A stretch of 64,000 nucleotides of DNA from Magnetococcales bacterium (lineage in GTDB: Bacteria > Pseudomonadota > Magnetococcia > Magnetococcales > UBA8363): contig JADGCQ010000008.1 of assembly GCA_015228925.1 (NCBI GenBank), positions 1-64,000 on the forward strand, in the 5' to 3' direction. Shown here piece after piece: positions 9,025 to 17,977 of the stretch. Each line of letters starts with the position of its first letter. The first letter of the stretch is position 1. The notes beneath the pieces were generated by a model, which saw only the letters and a program-made list of their open reading frames with translations, was not told where the DNA came from and did no database searches. Made by a program: the position numbers and the translations under genes.

Positions 9025-9948
9025 ATGCCCAGCATTCGTGGACGTTTGGTCCGTTGGATTGTGCAAAAGGTGACAACCAAGGGGACCACCTACCAAAAGC
9101 CCATCTCCCAGCAGCGGCGGGAGATGGAAGAGCGGATGGGGCGGATCAAAGTTTCGCGGAAAGTTCGTATCCAGCGGGTGGATTGTTCTGGCGTTCCGGG
9201 GGAGTGGGTTATTCCCCGGAACCTTGTGGGCAACCGTGTGGTGTTATACTGCCATGGTGGGGGGTACTATAACTGTTCTTTGGGGACTCATCGGGCGTTT
9301 GTGGCCCGTTTGGCACTGGCCCTTAAGGCCCGCGTGTTGCAGTTTGACTATCGTTTGGCTCCAGAGCATCCCTTTCCGGCGGCGGTGGCGGATAGTTTGA
9401 AGGTCTATCGTTGGTTGCTTTCCCAGGCGGTAGATCCAACATCCATCATGATTGCTGGAGAATCGGCGGGGGGCAATCTGGTGATGACGACTCTGTTGGG
9501 GGCAAAAAACGGAGGACTGGCGTTGCCGGCGTGTGCGGTTTGCCTGTCTCCCCATGTCGATTTTACTTTTTCAGGAAAATCCATTCGAGACAATGCCAAG
9601 AGCGAGTTGTTGTATACCCTCAAAGAACTGGAATGGACGCGAGAGATTTATCTGGGGGATCGGGCTTCCGATAACCAACTGTGGAAAGATGCGATGGTAT
9701 CGCCGATGATGGCTGATCTTTCGGGGTTACCTCCGTTATTGATCCATGTGGATGATACGGAGATGCTACGGGATGATGGGGTGACTTTGGCGGAGAGGGC
9801 AAAGCTGGCGGGTGTGGTGACGGAATTAAGGGTTTGGGAGGGGTTGTTTCATGCGTTTGCGTTGGTTTCGATGATCCCAGAGGCGGGGAGGGTGTTGAAG
9901 GAGATTGCGGTATTTGGGGAAAAACATTGGGGAATGAAAATTTCCTAA
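9025..9948 (+). CDS. Alpha/beta hydrolase, hormone-sensitive-lipase family
   Basis: The 307-residue protein has the oxyanion motif HGGG (H77), the nucleophile elbow GESAGG (S147) and a C-terminal His in LFHAFA (H276). The Asp of the triad is probably in the VDDTEML block (about 243-244). This is the family IV/HSL esterase layout; the substrate is likely a short ester or lactone. I choose ATG at 9025, with AAAGG 7 bases upstream. The frame is open back to a TTG at 8965 overlapping the ettA stop, so a longer N-terminus is possible. The last 250 bases are strongly G over C. Confidence 0.88.
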   Translation: MPSIRGRLVRWIVQKVTTKGTTYQKPISQQRREMEERMGRIKVSRKVRIQRVDCSGVPGEWVIPRNLVGNRVVLYCHGGGYYNCSLGTHRAFVARLALALKARVLQFDYRLAPEHPFPAAVADSLKVYRWLLSQAVDPTSIMIAGESAGGNLVMTTLLGAKNGGLALPACAVCLSPHVDFTFSGKSIRDNAKSELLYTLKELEWTREIYLGDRASDNQLWKDAMVSPMMADLSGLPPLLIHVDDTEMLRDDGVTLAERAKLAGVVTELRVWEGLFHAFALVSMIPEAGRVLKEIAVFGEKHWGMKIS

Positions 9949-9954
9949 AAAAAA

Positions 9955-10160
9955 TTATTAAAAGAAAAAAGGGGTCTGGGGGATTGCCCCCAGGGTTTTG
10001 TCTTTGATTTTAAACAAAAAGGTTTCCATGCTCCGCTTTTGACCTTGTTTTTGACTTTATTTAGATTCAAAAGCAAATTCAAAATCGAAGAATGAAGCTT
10101 TTTATTTAAAGTCAAAACCCTGGGGAAAGAATTCCTAGAGACCCCTTCTTTTTTTTCAAT
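9955..10160. repeat. Dispersed long inverted-repeat element (copy 2)
   Basis: A left arm of about 46 bases (9955-10000) reads into a G-rich run GGGGTCTGGGGG and CCCCCAGGGTTTTG. An imperfect reverse complement lies at about 10113-10160. The core between the arms is A/T-rich and shares blocks such as CGAAGAATGAAGCTTTTTA with the copy at 19382-19576. It sits exactly between the convergent hydrolase and CHASE2 genes, so it probably ends transcription both ways. Confidence 0.85.
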
Positions 10161-10185
10161 CGTTTTTAAGGGGGAGGGGACCACA

Positions 10186-12426
10186 TCAGACCCGTTGCGA
10201 TTTCGGCGGCTGACAAGAACCGTTCCAATGACTCGGTGGCGGATTCTGCCGAAATTCCGCAATTCTCGCCAAATAAATTTCATATAAACGGTCCTCAGGA
10301 TCCTTCTGCAACAGATTTTTCAACCCCTGTTCCGCAAGATCCCATTCCCTTTTTCGGAACCAAGCAATCGCCTTGTGAAAAGACTCCAAACGAGAACGCA
10401 TCTCAGGGGTGACCTGATTCCGAAACCCAACGGGGGCATAAATAGAAAAAACCTCATCGGAATCCTCCCAAACAACCCTGTCCAATTCACGAAAAACCAT
10501 CTGTGGAACCAGTGCTTTTGTTTTTTCCCCCACCAAAACAGGTGCCGAATAATAACCCGCCCAATCGATCAAATATCTCACCTGATGGCTTGGTTCCCCA
10601 AAAATCATCAGATCATTGCGAAATTCCGATTTGATAACGCCATACGTCACCGTCCCCGACTGAATGGCAAAATCACACCGAACCAACGGCCAACCTCGCA
10701 TCTGAAGTTCATCCTCAAGCGTTTCCAAACGGACCTTCATCGCCATAAGGGCCGACATGGCGTTGCTTCCATGCTTCGGATCCGCCACCGGTCCACCCCA
10801 ATAAGCGATCAATAATTCGCCATCGCCATATTCAAAATTGCCAAGATATTGATAAATAACTTCCGTTAACGGTTTAAGAAAACATTGTACCCACTGAACC
10901 AATTCCGTCGCATCCAATTCTTTCGATACCCTTGAAAAATCCCGGATCATACACATCACGACGGTTACTTCCGTGAGTCCCCCGTGTGTCACCAAAGAAG
11001 CACCAGAACGGATGGTTTTATCGATCAGTTCGATGGGGGTCTTCGTGCCAAAAATGGCCACGATTTTGTTACGTTTGCGTGAAATGCCAAACACATCGAT
11101 AACCCAGTCAGCCACAAATAACAGCCACAAAAGCGTCAAGGAAGGGGCTAATGGAATGTAAAGATCCCACTGTTTCCATAAATAAATCGTGGTCATCAGC
11201 ATTACAAATGTAAACAGGCACGCGGCAAGCAACCGCCAGGGCCAAGCGACCCAAGGAAAAACAAAGATCACCATCAACCCTATGGCTGCCAGCAAAAGCG
11301 ACTCAGGCCATGGAGAGCTTTCTGGTAAATTCTTAAAAGTGCCATCCAACATGCCGCTGATGATATTGGCGTGAAACTCAACACTTGGGAATCCCGATTG
11401 CACAGGAACCGTCAACAGCGGTCTCATTCCCGCGCCAACAGAGGAACCAATGAGGACAATCGCTGCATCCAAATCTTTTTTTTCGGGACCATGCTCAAGA
11501 ATATCGATGACCGAATAATAGGGAAAACTCCCCTTTGCTCCCCTGTAGGGGACAAGAATGGATCCTTTGGCATCAACCCTGATTTTATGCGGCCCCAGTG
11601 AAATCCACTCCAGATCAGTCTCCTTGCCTTGGTTCTGTTCACGGGAACGGACCCCCAGTGTTAAAGGAGGGTCTCCAAGGATGGCGCGGATGATCCCAAG
11701 AGAAAGGGATTGGTACAAAGAACCCGCATAGACCTGGAGGAGGGGGGTGTGACGGACGACACCATCGGGATCCATCGTCGGTGTGTCGAGAAAGCCGGCA
11801 CCAGAGGTTGCATCTTGGATTTCGGCAATATTGGACACATAACCAAATGCATTGACAGAATTAATTTCATTATATCCCAACTCGCTTAGAGTTATGACGG
11901 CCTGGGGCAATTTTCCCACATCGGTCGCACCAGACAATGCCGTCTGTCTGAAATTAAATCCCAAGACGACAGGACGATCACGCAGACTTTGGGAAAAAAT
12001 TCGGTCCGTGTCCAAGGATGGGCGAAGTTTAAGAAATTGGGTCAAAAACGCAGAATCCTGACTGAGTGGACCTTTGGCCAAGGATTCCAGCGAGGACAAA
12101 CCCGATCCAGAATCGGTACCTGGAAAAACCAAGTCAAATCCCAATACCCCAATGCGATAATGGTCAAAAAGGGTATCCACCAGAGAAGCCAAGCGATCCC
12201 GCGACCATGGCCATGGTCCCAGTCGCGTCAAACTCTTTTCGTCGATATCGACAATGATGATACGGGGATCCTTGGAACCGGAAGCGGTATGGAGAACCTT
12301 GAAATCGTAGGCAATCGACTCAAGCCGGTCCAACACAGGCAGGCGAAAAATTCCAAAACCCTGGATCAGGAAAAGGATCGTGATTCCGATCAATAAAAGA
12401 TATCGGCCAACCTGCCAGTGGGTCAC
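10186..12426 (-). CDS. CHASE2 sensor protein with degenerate class III cyclase domain
   Basis: The 746-residue protein has a first membrane helix (about 10-28), an extracytoplasmic CHASE2 domain (about 30-365), three membrane helices (about 370-440) and a C-terminal adenylate/guanylate cyclase fold (about 465-650). In the cyclase the first metal-binding Asp is missing: the usual F-x-D-I-R-G-F reads MCMIRDF. The second metal Asp is kept in EYGDGELL. The later dimer-partner strand is also poorly conserved. So it may be a pseudo-cyclase or a regulatory partner. Start is GTG with AAGGGGGA upstream. An HD-GYP gene lies 100 bases upstream on the same strand. Confidence 0.85.
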   Translation of the reverse strand: MTHWQVGRYLLLIGITILFLIQGFGIFRLPVLDRLESIAYDFKVLHTASGSKDPRIIIVDIDEKSLTRLGPWPWSRDRLASLVDTLFDHYRIGVLGFDLVFPGTDSGSGLSSLESLAKGPLSQDSAFLTQFLKLRPSLDTDRIFSQSLRDRPVVLGFNFRQTALSGATDVGKLPQAVITLSELGYNEINSVNAFGYVSNIAEIQDATSGAGFLDTPTMDPDGVVRHTPLLQVYAGSLYQSLSLGIIRAILGDPPLTLGVRSREQNQGKETDLEWISLGPHKIRVDAKGSILVPYRGAKGSFPYYSVIDILEHGPEKKDLDAAIVLIGSSVGAGMRPLLTVPVQSGFPSVEFHANIISGMLDGTFKNLPESSPWPESLLLAAIGLMVIFVFPWVAWPWRLLAACLFTFVMLMTTIYLWKQWDLYIPLAPSLTLLWLLFVADWVIDVFGISRKRNKIVAIFGTKTPIELIDKTIRSGASLVTHGGLTEVTVVMCMIRDFSRVSKELDATELVQWVQCFLKPLTEVIYQYLGNFEYGDGELLIAYWGGPVADPKHGSNAMSALMAMKVRLETLEDELQMRGWPLVRCDFAIQSGTVTYGVIKSEFRNDLMIFGEPSHQVRYLIDWAGYYSAPVLVGEKTKALVPQMVFRELDRVVWEDSDEVFSIYAPVGFRNQVTPEMRSRLESFHKAIAWFRKREWDLAEQGLKNLLQKDPEDRLYEIYLARIAEFRQNPPPSHWNGSCQPPKSQRV

Positions 12427-12526
12427 TCAATTCCCCCTTACCCTAAATTCCCGCTGGTACTCATGAAGCGTGACACACATATTTTTGACTCGGGACTGCA
12501 ATTTTAAAAGGACTATGGTGGGCGAT

Positions 12527-14194
12527 TCAGGGGTCATATCCTGGAATTTTTTCTGGGATGACATCATCGATCTGTTTGGGGTTCAAATAGGTTTGCGCAT
12601 ATTCCAGATAGACTTTCTCCTTGATGAACACTTTAAAAAGGTCTGGGTCGATGTGCTGGTCTTTTTTCATGAATCCTAATATTTTCAATGATTCAGAAAG
12701 GGTTTTAGCAGGTTTATAGGGCCTGTCGGCTGCCGTCAAGGCCTCAAAGATATCGGCGATGGCCATGATTTTAGCACCGACAGACATCTGATCCCCTGTG
12801 AGACCATCGGGATAACCTCTGCCATTGATGGCTTCATGGTGCGATCCCGCCATTTCTGGGACACGACGTAAATGTTTGGGAAATGGGAGGGTTCGTAGCA
12901 TATTTTGGGTCGCAACGACATGGTGATTAATGATCGTTCGTTCTTCCGGGGTCAAGGTTCCTTTGGCAATGTTCAGATTTTTTATTTCGTCCTCGGTCAG
13001 AAAATTCACCTTGGTACCGGTGCCATCGGTCCATTGGGTCTTGCCAATTTCCAGAACCCTGTTTTGCCGCTCGGCAGACATAAATTCACCCCCGACATTG
13101 ACCTCCCGAACGAACGCTTGATCGGATTTGATTTTGGCGATGGACTGGTTGAAATCTTCTTCCATCGCGGCGATGGCCGCATGATCCCCTTGTTCCATGG
13201 CCTCCATTTTTCGGCGTAGGAAGGCGATTTCGGCATCCCGTTTCAAAACCTCAAAACGGGTATCGACGGTATGAATTCGGTCATGGATTGTTTCAAGTTT
13301 TGTTGCTTTGTCTACCACATATTCCGGGGTCACCACTTTGCCGCAATCGTGCATCCACGCCGCAATGCGCAGTTCGTAGATATCCTCTTCCGTGGGGTGG
13401 TAATCCTTTAACACGCCATCCTCACAACGCCTAGCGGCCTTGGCCAGTAACTCGGATAACACGGGTACCCGTTCGCAGTGCCCCCCGGTGTACTCTGACT
13501 TGTCGTCGATGGCGTTGGCGATGGCTTCGATGAACGATTCAAACAGCTTTTTCAAATCTTCGATCAAACGCTGATTGGTCATGGAAATAGCCGCTTGAGA
13601 AGCCAAGGATTCGGCCAGTTGCTGATCAGCCTTTGAAAAAGCGATAATATTTCCCGTGTGCGCATCTTTGGCGTTGATTAACTGCAACACACCGATAATT
13701 TCATTTTCATGATTTTTCAGGGGGACTGTCAAAAAGGATTTAGAACGGTAACCGGTCATCTGGTCAAACTTTTTAGTTCCCGAAAAATCATAGCCTTCCG
13801 CTTCGTAGGCGTCGGGTATATTAATGGTGGTATCGCGAAGAGCTGCCGCCGCTGCGATCATTTGCAGGTTGGGTTGGCCATTTTTATAAAGGGGGAGGGC
13901 AGGGTAGGGGATATCAACCCCCGTGGTCCCCCCCATGGCGATGTTGAGTGAATCGGTACGGATAATCTCAAACTTCAGCGTCTCTTCCACAGTTTTCGTA
14001 TACATGGTGCCGGCATCGGCATTGGTTAAATCCTTGGCTCCCAGGAGAATGTTTTCCAGCAACCTTTTGGTGTCCCTTTCGGAAGAAAGGGCAATGCCCA
14101 ATTGATTGAGTTTATCAACCCGCGCTAGCAAATTGGACACATCCTGTATTTCGGACGTTTTTCCAACTTGGTCGTCAATCGTTTTGGACCCCAT
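12527..14194 (-). CDS. GAF / HD-GYP cyclic-di-GMP phosphodiesterase
   Basis: The 555-residue protein has no membrane segment. A GAF domain covers about 30-205. A C-terminal HD-GYP domain follows, with the metal motif MHDCGK and the signature HHEAINGRGYPDGL. A charged, helical insertion of about 110 residues separates HD from the later HH pair. All metal ligands expected for c-di-GMP hydrolysis appear present. The GAF domain probably senses a small ligand. It precedes the CHASE2 gene in the same direction, suggesting a shared signalling role. The region before it (14195 on) holds its promoter but no recognised gene. Confidence 0.92.
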   Translation of the reverse strand: MGSKTIDDQVGKTSEIQDVSNLLARVDKLNQLGIALSSERDTKRLLENILLGAKDLTNADAGTMYTKTVEETLKFEIIRTDSLNIAMGGTTGVDIPYPALPLYKNGQPNLQMIAAAAALRDTTINIPDAYEAEGYDFSGTKKFDQMTGYRSKSFLTVPLKNHENEIIGVLQLINAKDAHTGNIIAFSKADQQLAESLASQAAISMTNQRLIEDLKKLFESFIEAIANAIDDKSEYTGGHCERVPVLSELLAKAARRCEDGVLKDYHPTEEDIYELRIAAWMHDCGKVVTPEYVVDKATKLETIHDRIHTVDTRFEVLKRDAEIAFLRRKMEAMEQGDHAAIAAMEEDFNQSIAKIKSDQAFVREVNVGGEFMSAERQNRVLEIGKTQWTDGTGTKVNFLTEDEIKNLNIAKGTLTPEERTIINHHVVATQNMLRTLPFPKHLRRVPEMAGSHHEAINGRGYPDGLTGDQMSVGAKIMAIADIFEALTAADRPYKPAKTLSESLKILGFMKKDQHIDPDLFKVFIKEKVYLEYAQTYLNPKQIDDVIPEKIPGYDP

Positions 14195-15299
14195 ACATTT
14201 CCCTTCACTTGAGAGACTTGAGCCGATGCTCGCAGCATTTTGCCGGATTATACATTATTTGACAATGAGACAAACTTGTTTTGTTGCGCCTCCATTTTTT
14301 TTGCCAACCATATCCATTCCTCCGCACCCCATCGTGGTTATTTTCAATAATTATGCCAACAATTGGCGCGGCTATCTTTAGGATGGTTTGGTCGTAAGAA
14401 TTTAACATAACGTCGATGTTGCGCACAGGTTTTCTGGCTTTTATTAATAATATAAACAAGTCGCATAAGATGTATTATGTTAAATTGCCACCAGGATCAA
14501 AGTATAGACTTGTAGGTTACATTAATTTGTCGCTGTGGCCAATCAGAAACATCATTGTATATGATCACTATCATCATAAATTAGAATTATGGTCAAAATT
14601 GGCTCACTTTACGGAAGATGAAATTAATGAAAACCTTATGAACCTGTATGTGTTTCTATTCATAACGAGAAACATCGCGGTCATGTAGATATTTCTCGTT
14701 TTCCATCGCGCCAATCAGATTGAGAAACACTTAGATCTCGTAATCATTTCCATTAGCGCATGTGCGGTTGAAAAAACGTGGAAACTGCCACGTCATGCCC
14801 GTCTTTCCAAATAGACCCCATGGCCCCACACCGCACGCCCCACCGTCTATCTTCGGTTCGTCGGCGCGGTTCAAAACAATCTGTGCATGGGGCGATCATA
14901 TATATTCATAATGATTATATGGTACATCATTTAATGTGTGTTTGTCATGCGCCGTGGCGTACTAGAATCCATGAAAACAACATGGCCCTCTCACCCGTGT
15001 TGGAAGAATGTTCCCGTTGCAGACCTTAGACAAACCGTGACAATCCGAATCATTCATACCCCATTGCGCTTCCTGTTTTTAGCATATCTTGCCGTCATCG
15101 TGTGATGGGATTAAGATCCAAACCTTCCATGTCGCGGGTTACCTGTGTTAAAGGAATGTTTTACAGCGACAGATGGTTTCTTGATCGATAGAAGAAATAC
15201 TACAGTGGCCTAAGTGTTTCTCATAGGCAAGATCATTAACGAAATTTAGAAACATCCCCTGTCCGTAACCGTTTCCATTAATTGAAAGTGCCTTCAATC
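14195..15299. other. 1.1-kb region without a recognised gene
   Basis: The stretch between the divergent HD-GYP and metG genes is more A/T-rich than its surroundings. Short frames occur, such as 14416-14688 (+, 90 codons) and 14778-15029 (+, 83 codons), but none has a ribosome site or recognisable sequence. It contains six copies of a 7-base motif and several inverted repeats, described separately. It could be a decayed insertion or a complex regulatory region. Confidence 0.6.
14545..15280. repeat. Cluster of AGAAACA motifs and inverted/direct repeats
   Basis: AGAAACA occurs at 14545, 14668, 14723 and 15248 on the plus strand and at 14651-14657 and 15215-15221 on the minus strand. The 14-base sequence at 14721-14734 is a perfect inverted repeat of 15210-15223. 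Two 33-base units (14723-14755 and 15248-15280) share AGAAACA-N9-CGTAA-Y-C-R-TTTCCATTA with identical spacing. A 9-bp hairpin (AACGAGAAA, 14664-14672, with 14692-14700) lies within. The last unit ends 19 bases before the metG ATG. Confidence 0.7.
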
Positions 15300-17306
15300 A
15301 TGCGTCCCATTCTGGTTACCAGTGCCCTCCCCTACGCCAACGGTTCCATCCATTTAGGCCATTTGGTGGAATACATTCAGACCGACATTTGGGTCCGTTT
15401 CCATAAAATTCGTGGCCGAGATTGTCTTTATTTTTGTGCCGACGATACCCATGGAACGCCCATCATGATTCGCGCTCGCAATGAAGGGATCACCCCGGAA
15501 GCGTTGGTTGCGCGCATCCATGGGGAACATGTCGCCGACTTTCACGATTTCTTGATTGGCTTTGACCATTATCATTCTACCAACTCCGAAGAAAACAAAA
15601 TCCTCAGCGAAGAGGTTTATATCGCCAATCGTGAGGCTGGTCACATTCACACAGCATCCGTGATGCAAGCCTATTGTGCCAAGGACGGTCTCTTTTTACC
15701 GGACCGCTTTATTCGTGGTGTTTGCCCATCCTGTGGTGCTTTGGACCAATACGGTGATGCCTGTGAAGTCTGTTCGGCAACCTATTCCCCTCTGGAATTA
15801 AAGGAAGCACGGTGTGCTTTGTGTGGCACCTCTCCCGAAGAGCGGGCATCAGAGCATTATTTTTTTAAATTGGGTGATTTTGAACCGTTCCTGAGGGAGT
15901 GGACCCGATCGGGCGCGTTGCAGGTGCAGATGGCCAACAAATTGTCGGAATGGTTTGAAGAAGGGTTGAAAGCCTGGGACATCTCCAGAGATGGACCCTA
16001 CTTTGGTTTTGAAATTCCCGGCGCACCGGGAAAATACTTCTACGTCTGGCTAGACGCCCCAGTTGGCTATATGGCATCGTCATGGAGCTATTTTAAACAA
16101 CATGGGATTGATTTCGACCGATACTGGCGTGACCCTGATCAAGTCGAAATCTACCATTTCATCGGCAAAGATATCCTTTATTTTCATACCCTGTTCTGGC
16201 CTGCCATGCTCAAGGGGGCGGGTTTCAGAACACCGACCGGGGTTTTTGCGCATGGCTTCTTGACCGTCAATGGTCAAAAAATGTCCAAATCCCGGGGGAC
16301 TTTCATCACGGCCAGAAGCTATCTCGAACAGCTTGATCCCGAATATTTGCGGTATTATTACGCCGCCAAGTTGACCAAGGGGGTGGATGACATCGATCTT
16401 AACCTGGACGATTTCGTGCAACGGGTCAATGCGGACATGGTGGGCAAGGTGGTCAATTTGGCTTCGCGGACGGCTGGTTTTATCCACAAGCATTTTCAAG
16501 GTCAACTTTCTGCGACCTATCCCGACGATCAAGGATTGTTCCAATCATTCTTAACGGAAGCCGATACCATTGCCTCCTACTATCAGGAACGTGACTTCTC
16601 AAAAGCCATGCGGGCCATCATGGCCTTGGCGGACAGAGCCAACCGTTTCGTCGAAGAAAAAGCCCCTTGGACCTTGGCCAAGGAGAAACGGATGGTAGAA
16701 TTACAGGATACGTGTTCGGTGGCGTTGAACCTTTTTCGGCTGCTGGTGATGCAATTGCATCCGGTCTTGCCGGCGATGGCGGAAAAAACAAGGGTATTTC
16801 TTAATCTGCAAGATATCAATTGGTCTACAACAATTGTCCCATTGGCTGGGGTGACGATTGCCCCCTTCAGTCCGTTGATGGTGCGCGTGGACAGTCAGAA
16901 AGTACAAGCGATGGTGCAAGCTTCGTTGGCGACGGTTACGCCGGTGGTGGATGGGGTGAAAAAGGAAGAAAAAGGAGAAACAATCACCATGGAGACGTTC
17001 ATGGGGGTTGATTTGCGCGTGGCGCGGATTACACAGGCTGAGGAGGTCGCGGGGGCGGATAAATTATTGCGGTTGCTCTTGGACGTGGGAGAATTGGGGT
17101 CACGGACTGTCTTGGCGGGGATACGGGGATCTTATACACCGGGGGATTTGTTGGGGCGTATGGTGGTGCTGGTGGCCAATTTGGAGGCGAGAAAGATGAA
17201 GTTCGGAGTCTCTGAGGGGATGGTGTTGGCTGCGGGGGACGGAAAAGGTCGATTATCGCTGATTGGCCCAGATGAAGGGGCGTCACCGGGAATGCGGGTC
17301 AAATAG
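15300..17306 (+). CDS. metG: Methionyl-tRNA synthetase
   Basis: The 668-residue enzyme charges initiator and elongator tRNA-Met. The class I motifs are HLGH in [13 protein letters not shown] and KMSKS in [11 protein letters not shown] zinc knuckle region has paired CPSCG, CEVC and CALCG cysteines. A C-terminal EMAP/Trbp111-type tRNA-binding domain (about 555-668) starts at [14 protein letters not shown]. The ATG at 15300 gives the family's usual start ([15 protein letters not shown]); a TTG 6 codons earlier is less likely. The ribosome site is weak. The 3' third is clearly G over C on the coding strand. Confidence 0.96.
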   Translation: MRPILVTSALPYANGSIHLGHLVEYIQTDIWVRFHKIRGRDCLYFCADDTHGTPIMIRARNEGITPEALVARIHGEHVADFHDFLIGFDHYHSTNSEENKILSEEVYIANREAGHIHTASVMQAYCAKDGLFLPDRFIRGVCPSCGALDQYGDACEVCSATYSPLELKEARCALCGTSPEERASEHYFFKLGDFEPFLREWTRSGALQVQMANKLSEWFEEGLKAWDISRDGPYFGFEIPGAPGKYFYVWLDAPVGYMASSWSYFKQHGIDFDRYWRDPDQVEIYHFIGKDILYFHTLFWPAMLKGAGFRTPTGVFAHGFLTVNGQKMSKSRGTFITARSYLEQLDPEYLRYYYAAKLTKGVDDIDLNLDDFVQRVNADMVGKVVNLASRTAGFIHKHFQGQLSATYPDDQGLFQSFLTEADTIASYYQERDFSKAMRAIMALADRANRFVEEKAPWTLAKEKRMVELQDTCSVALNLFRLLVMQLHPVLPAMAEKTRVFLNLQDINWSTTIVPLAGVTIAPFSPLMVRVDSQKVQAMVQASLATVTPVVDGVKKEEKGETITMETFMGVDLRVARITQAEEVAGADKLLRLLLDVGELGSRTVLAGIRGSYTPGDLLGRMVVLVANLEARKMKFGVSEGMVLAAGDGKGRLSLIGPDEGASPGMRVK

Positions 17307-17343
17307 GGCGATCAAGTCGAAGTTTCTTTTATTTGCCTTCCTA

Positions 17344-17364
17344 TGTATATTGTGAGAATATACA
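17344..17364. promoter_or_regulatory. Palindromic operator of the BrnT/BrnA pair
   Basis: The sequence TGTATATT-GTGAG-AATATACA is a perfect 8-bp inverted repeat with a 5-base spacer. It ends 4 bases before the BrnT ATG. BrnA-type antitoxins bind palindromes and repress their own operons, so this is the likely autoregulatory site. It would cover the ribosome-binding region or lie at the transcription start. Confidence 0.65.
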
Positions 17365-17368
17365 GGTC

Positions 17369-17689
17369 ATGGTTGACTTTGAAAAAATTACCGGCTTTGA
17401 TTGGGACCAGTGCAACCAGCGCAAAAACGCAGATAAACACGGTGTCAGTCAGCCGGAGGCGGAACAGGTGTTTTTTAACGATCCGTTGCTACTGGTCGAG
17501 GATGTTGGCCATAGCCAGTCAGAAAAGCGCATTCATGCTCTCGGAAAAACCAACACAGACCGAATGCTGCATGTGGTCTTCACTTTGCGGAATGATGAAA
17601 CATTGATTCGGGTAATTTCAGCAAGAGACATGCATCGCAAGGAGCGACTACGCTATGACCAGGAAGCATCAGCCAATCCCCATTTTTAA
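17369..17689 (+). CDS. brnT: BrnT-family ribonuclease toxin
   Basis: The 106-residue protein has the BrnT family features: FDWDQCNQRKNADKHGVS near the start, a LLLVEDV strand, then a GKT...RMLHVVFTLR segment and a closing RVISARDMHRKERLRY. BrnT toxins are RelE-fold ribonucleases that inhibit translation. The start at 17369 is the family's usual one, but only an AGG lies close by and a TTG at 17333 is in frame. It overlaps the antitoxin gene by 35 bases. The pair sits between metG and the TatD gene, a typical place for a mobile toxin-antitoxin unit. Confidence 0.88.
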   Translation: MVDFEKITGFDWDQCNQRKNADKHGVSQPEAEQVFFNDPLLLVEDVGHSQSEKRIHALGKTNTDRMLHVVFTLRNDETLIRVISARDMHRKERLRYDQEASANPHF

Positions 17690-17927
17690 GACGGAAGCAG
17701 AGGAACGGGCCTTTTGGGAATCCAACGATTCGTCCAGCTATGTAGACTGGACCCAAGCGGAACGGGTCCGCCTGCCCAACCTAAAGCCATCCACCAAAGC
17801 CATCTCCCTACGTCTGCCTGTTTCTCTACTGGAACAGATAAAAGTGACCGCCAATAAACAGGACGTCCCTTATCAGTCATTGATTAAGATTTGGTTGGCG
17901 GAAAGAGTGGGTGTTGCAAGCCATTGA
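17655..17927 (+). CDS. brnA: BrnA-family antitoxin (CopG/ribbon-helix-helix)
   Basis: This 90-residue protein is the partner of the BrnT gene that it overlaps. The N-terminal half (FKTEAEERAFWESNDSS...VDW) matches the toxin-binding part of COG5304 proteins. The C-terminal half (KAISLRLPVSLLEQIKVTANKQ) is a ribbon-helix-helix DNA-binding module. It should neutralise BrnT and, with it, bind the palindrome at 17344-17364. The 50 bases after it hold nothing clear. Confidence 0.88.
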   Translation: MTRKHQPIPIFKTEAEERAFWESNDSSSYVDWTQAERVRLPNLKPSTKAISLRLPVSLLEQIKVTANKQDVPYQSLIKIWLAERVGVASH

Positions 17928-17977
17928 TGATGCTCTAACTCACGATAAAAGAACACCACGGATCATGTTCCGTTGGT

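Noticed and set aside
9945-10283. Minus-strand frame across repeat copy 2 with a PWGQSPRPLFSF peptide
   Set aside because: The same peptide appears in copy 3, so it is translation of the dispersed repeat and not a gene.
12527-14194. Frameshift between the HD and GYP parts because of the long insertion
   Set aside because: The frame is continuous, charged and helical, and all HD-GYP motifs are in frame.
14416-14688. 90-codon plus-strand frame in the metG upstream gap
   Set aside because: No ribosome site, no recognisable family, and the region is A/T-rich enough for chance frames.
14778-15029. 83-codon plus-strand frame in the same gap
   Set aside because: No ribosome site and no recognisable sequence.
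14545-15280. Degenerate CRISPR, because GAAAC-type ends recur
   Set aside because: Motif spacing is irregular and there are no repeat-spacer units or cas genes.
17928-17977. Hairpin CCACGGA / TCCGTTGG between brnA and the TatD gene
   Set aside because: Stem is short with a bulge and lacks a T-run.
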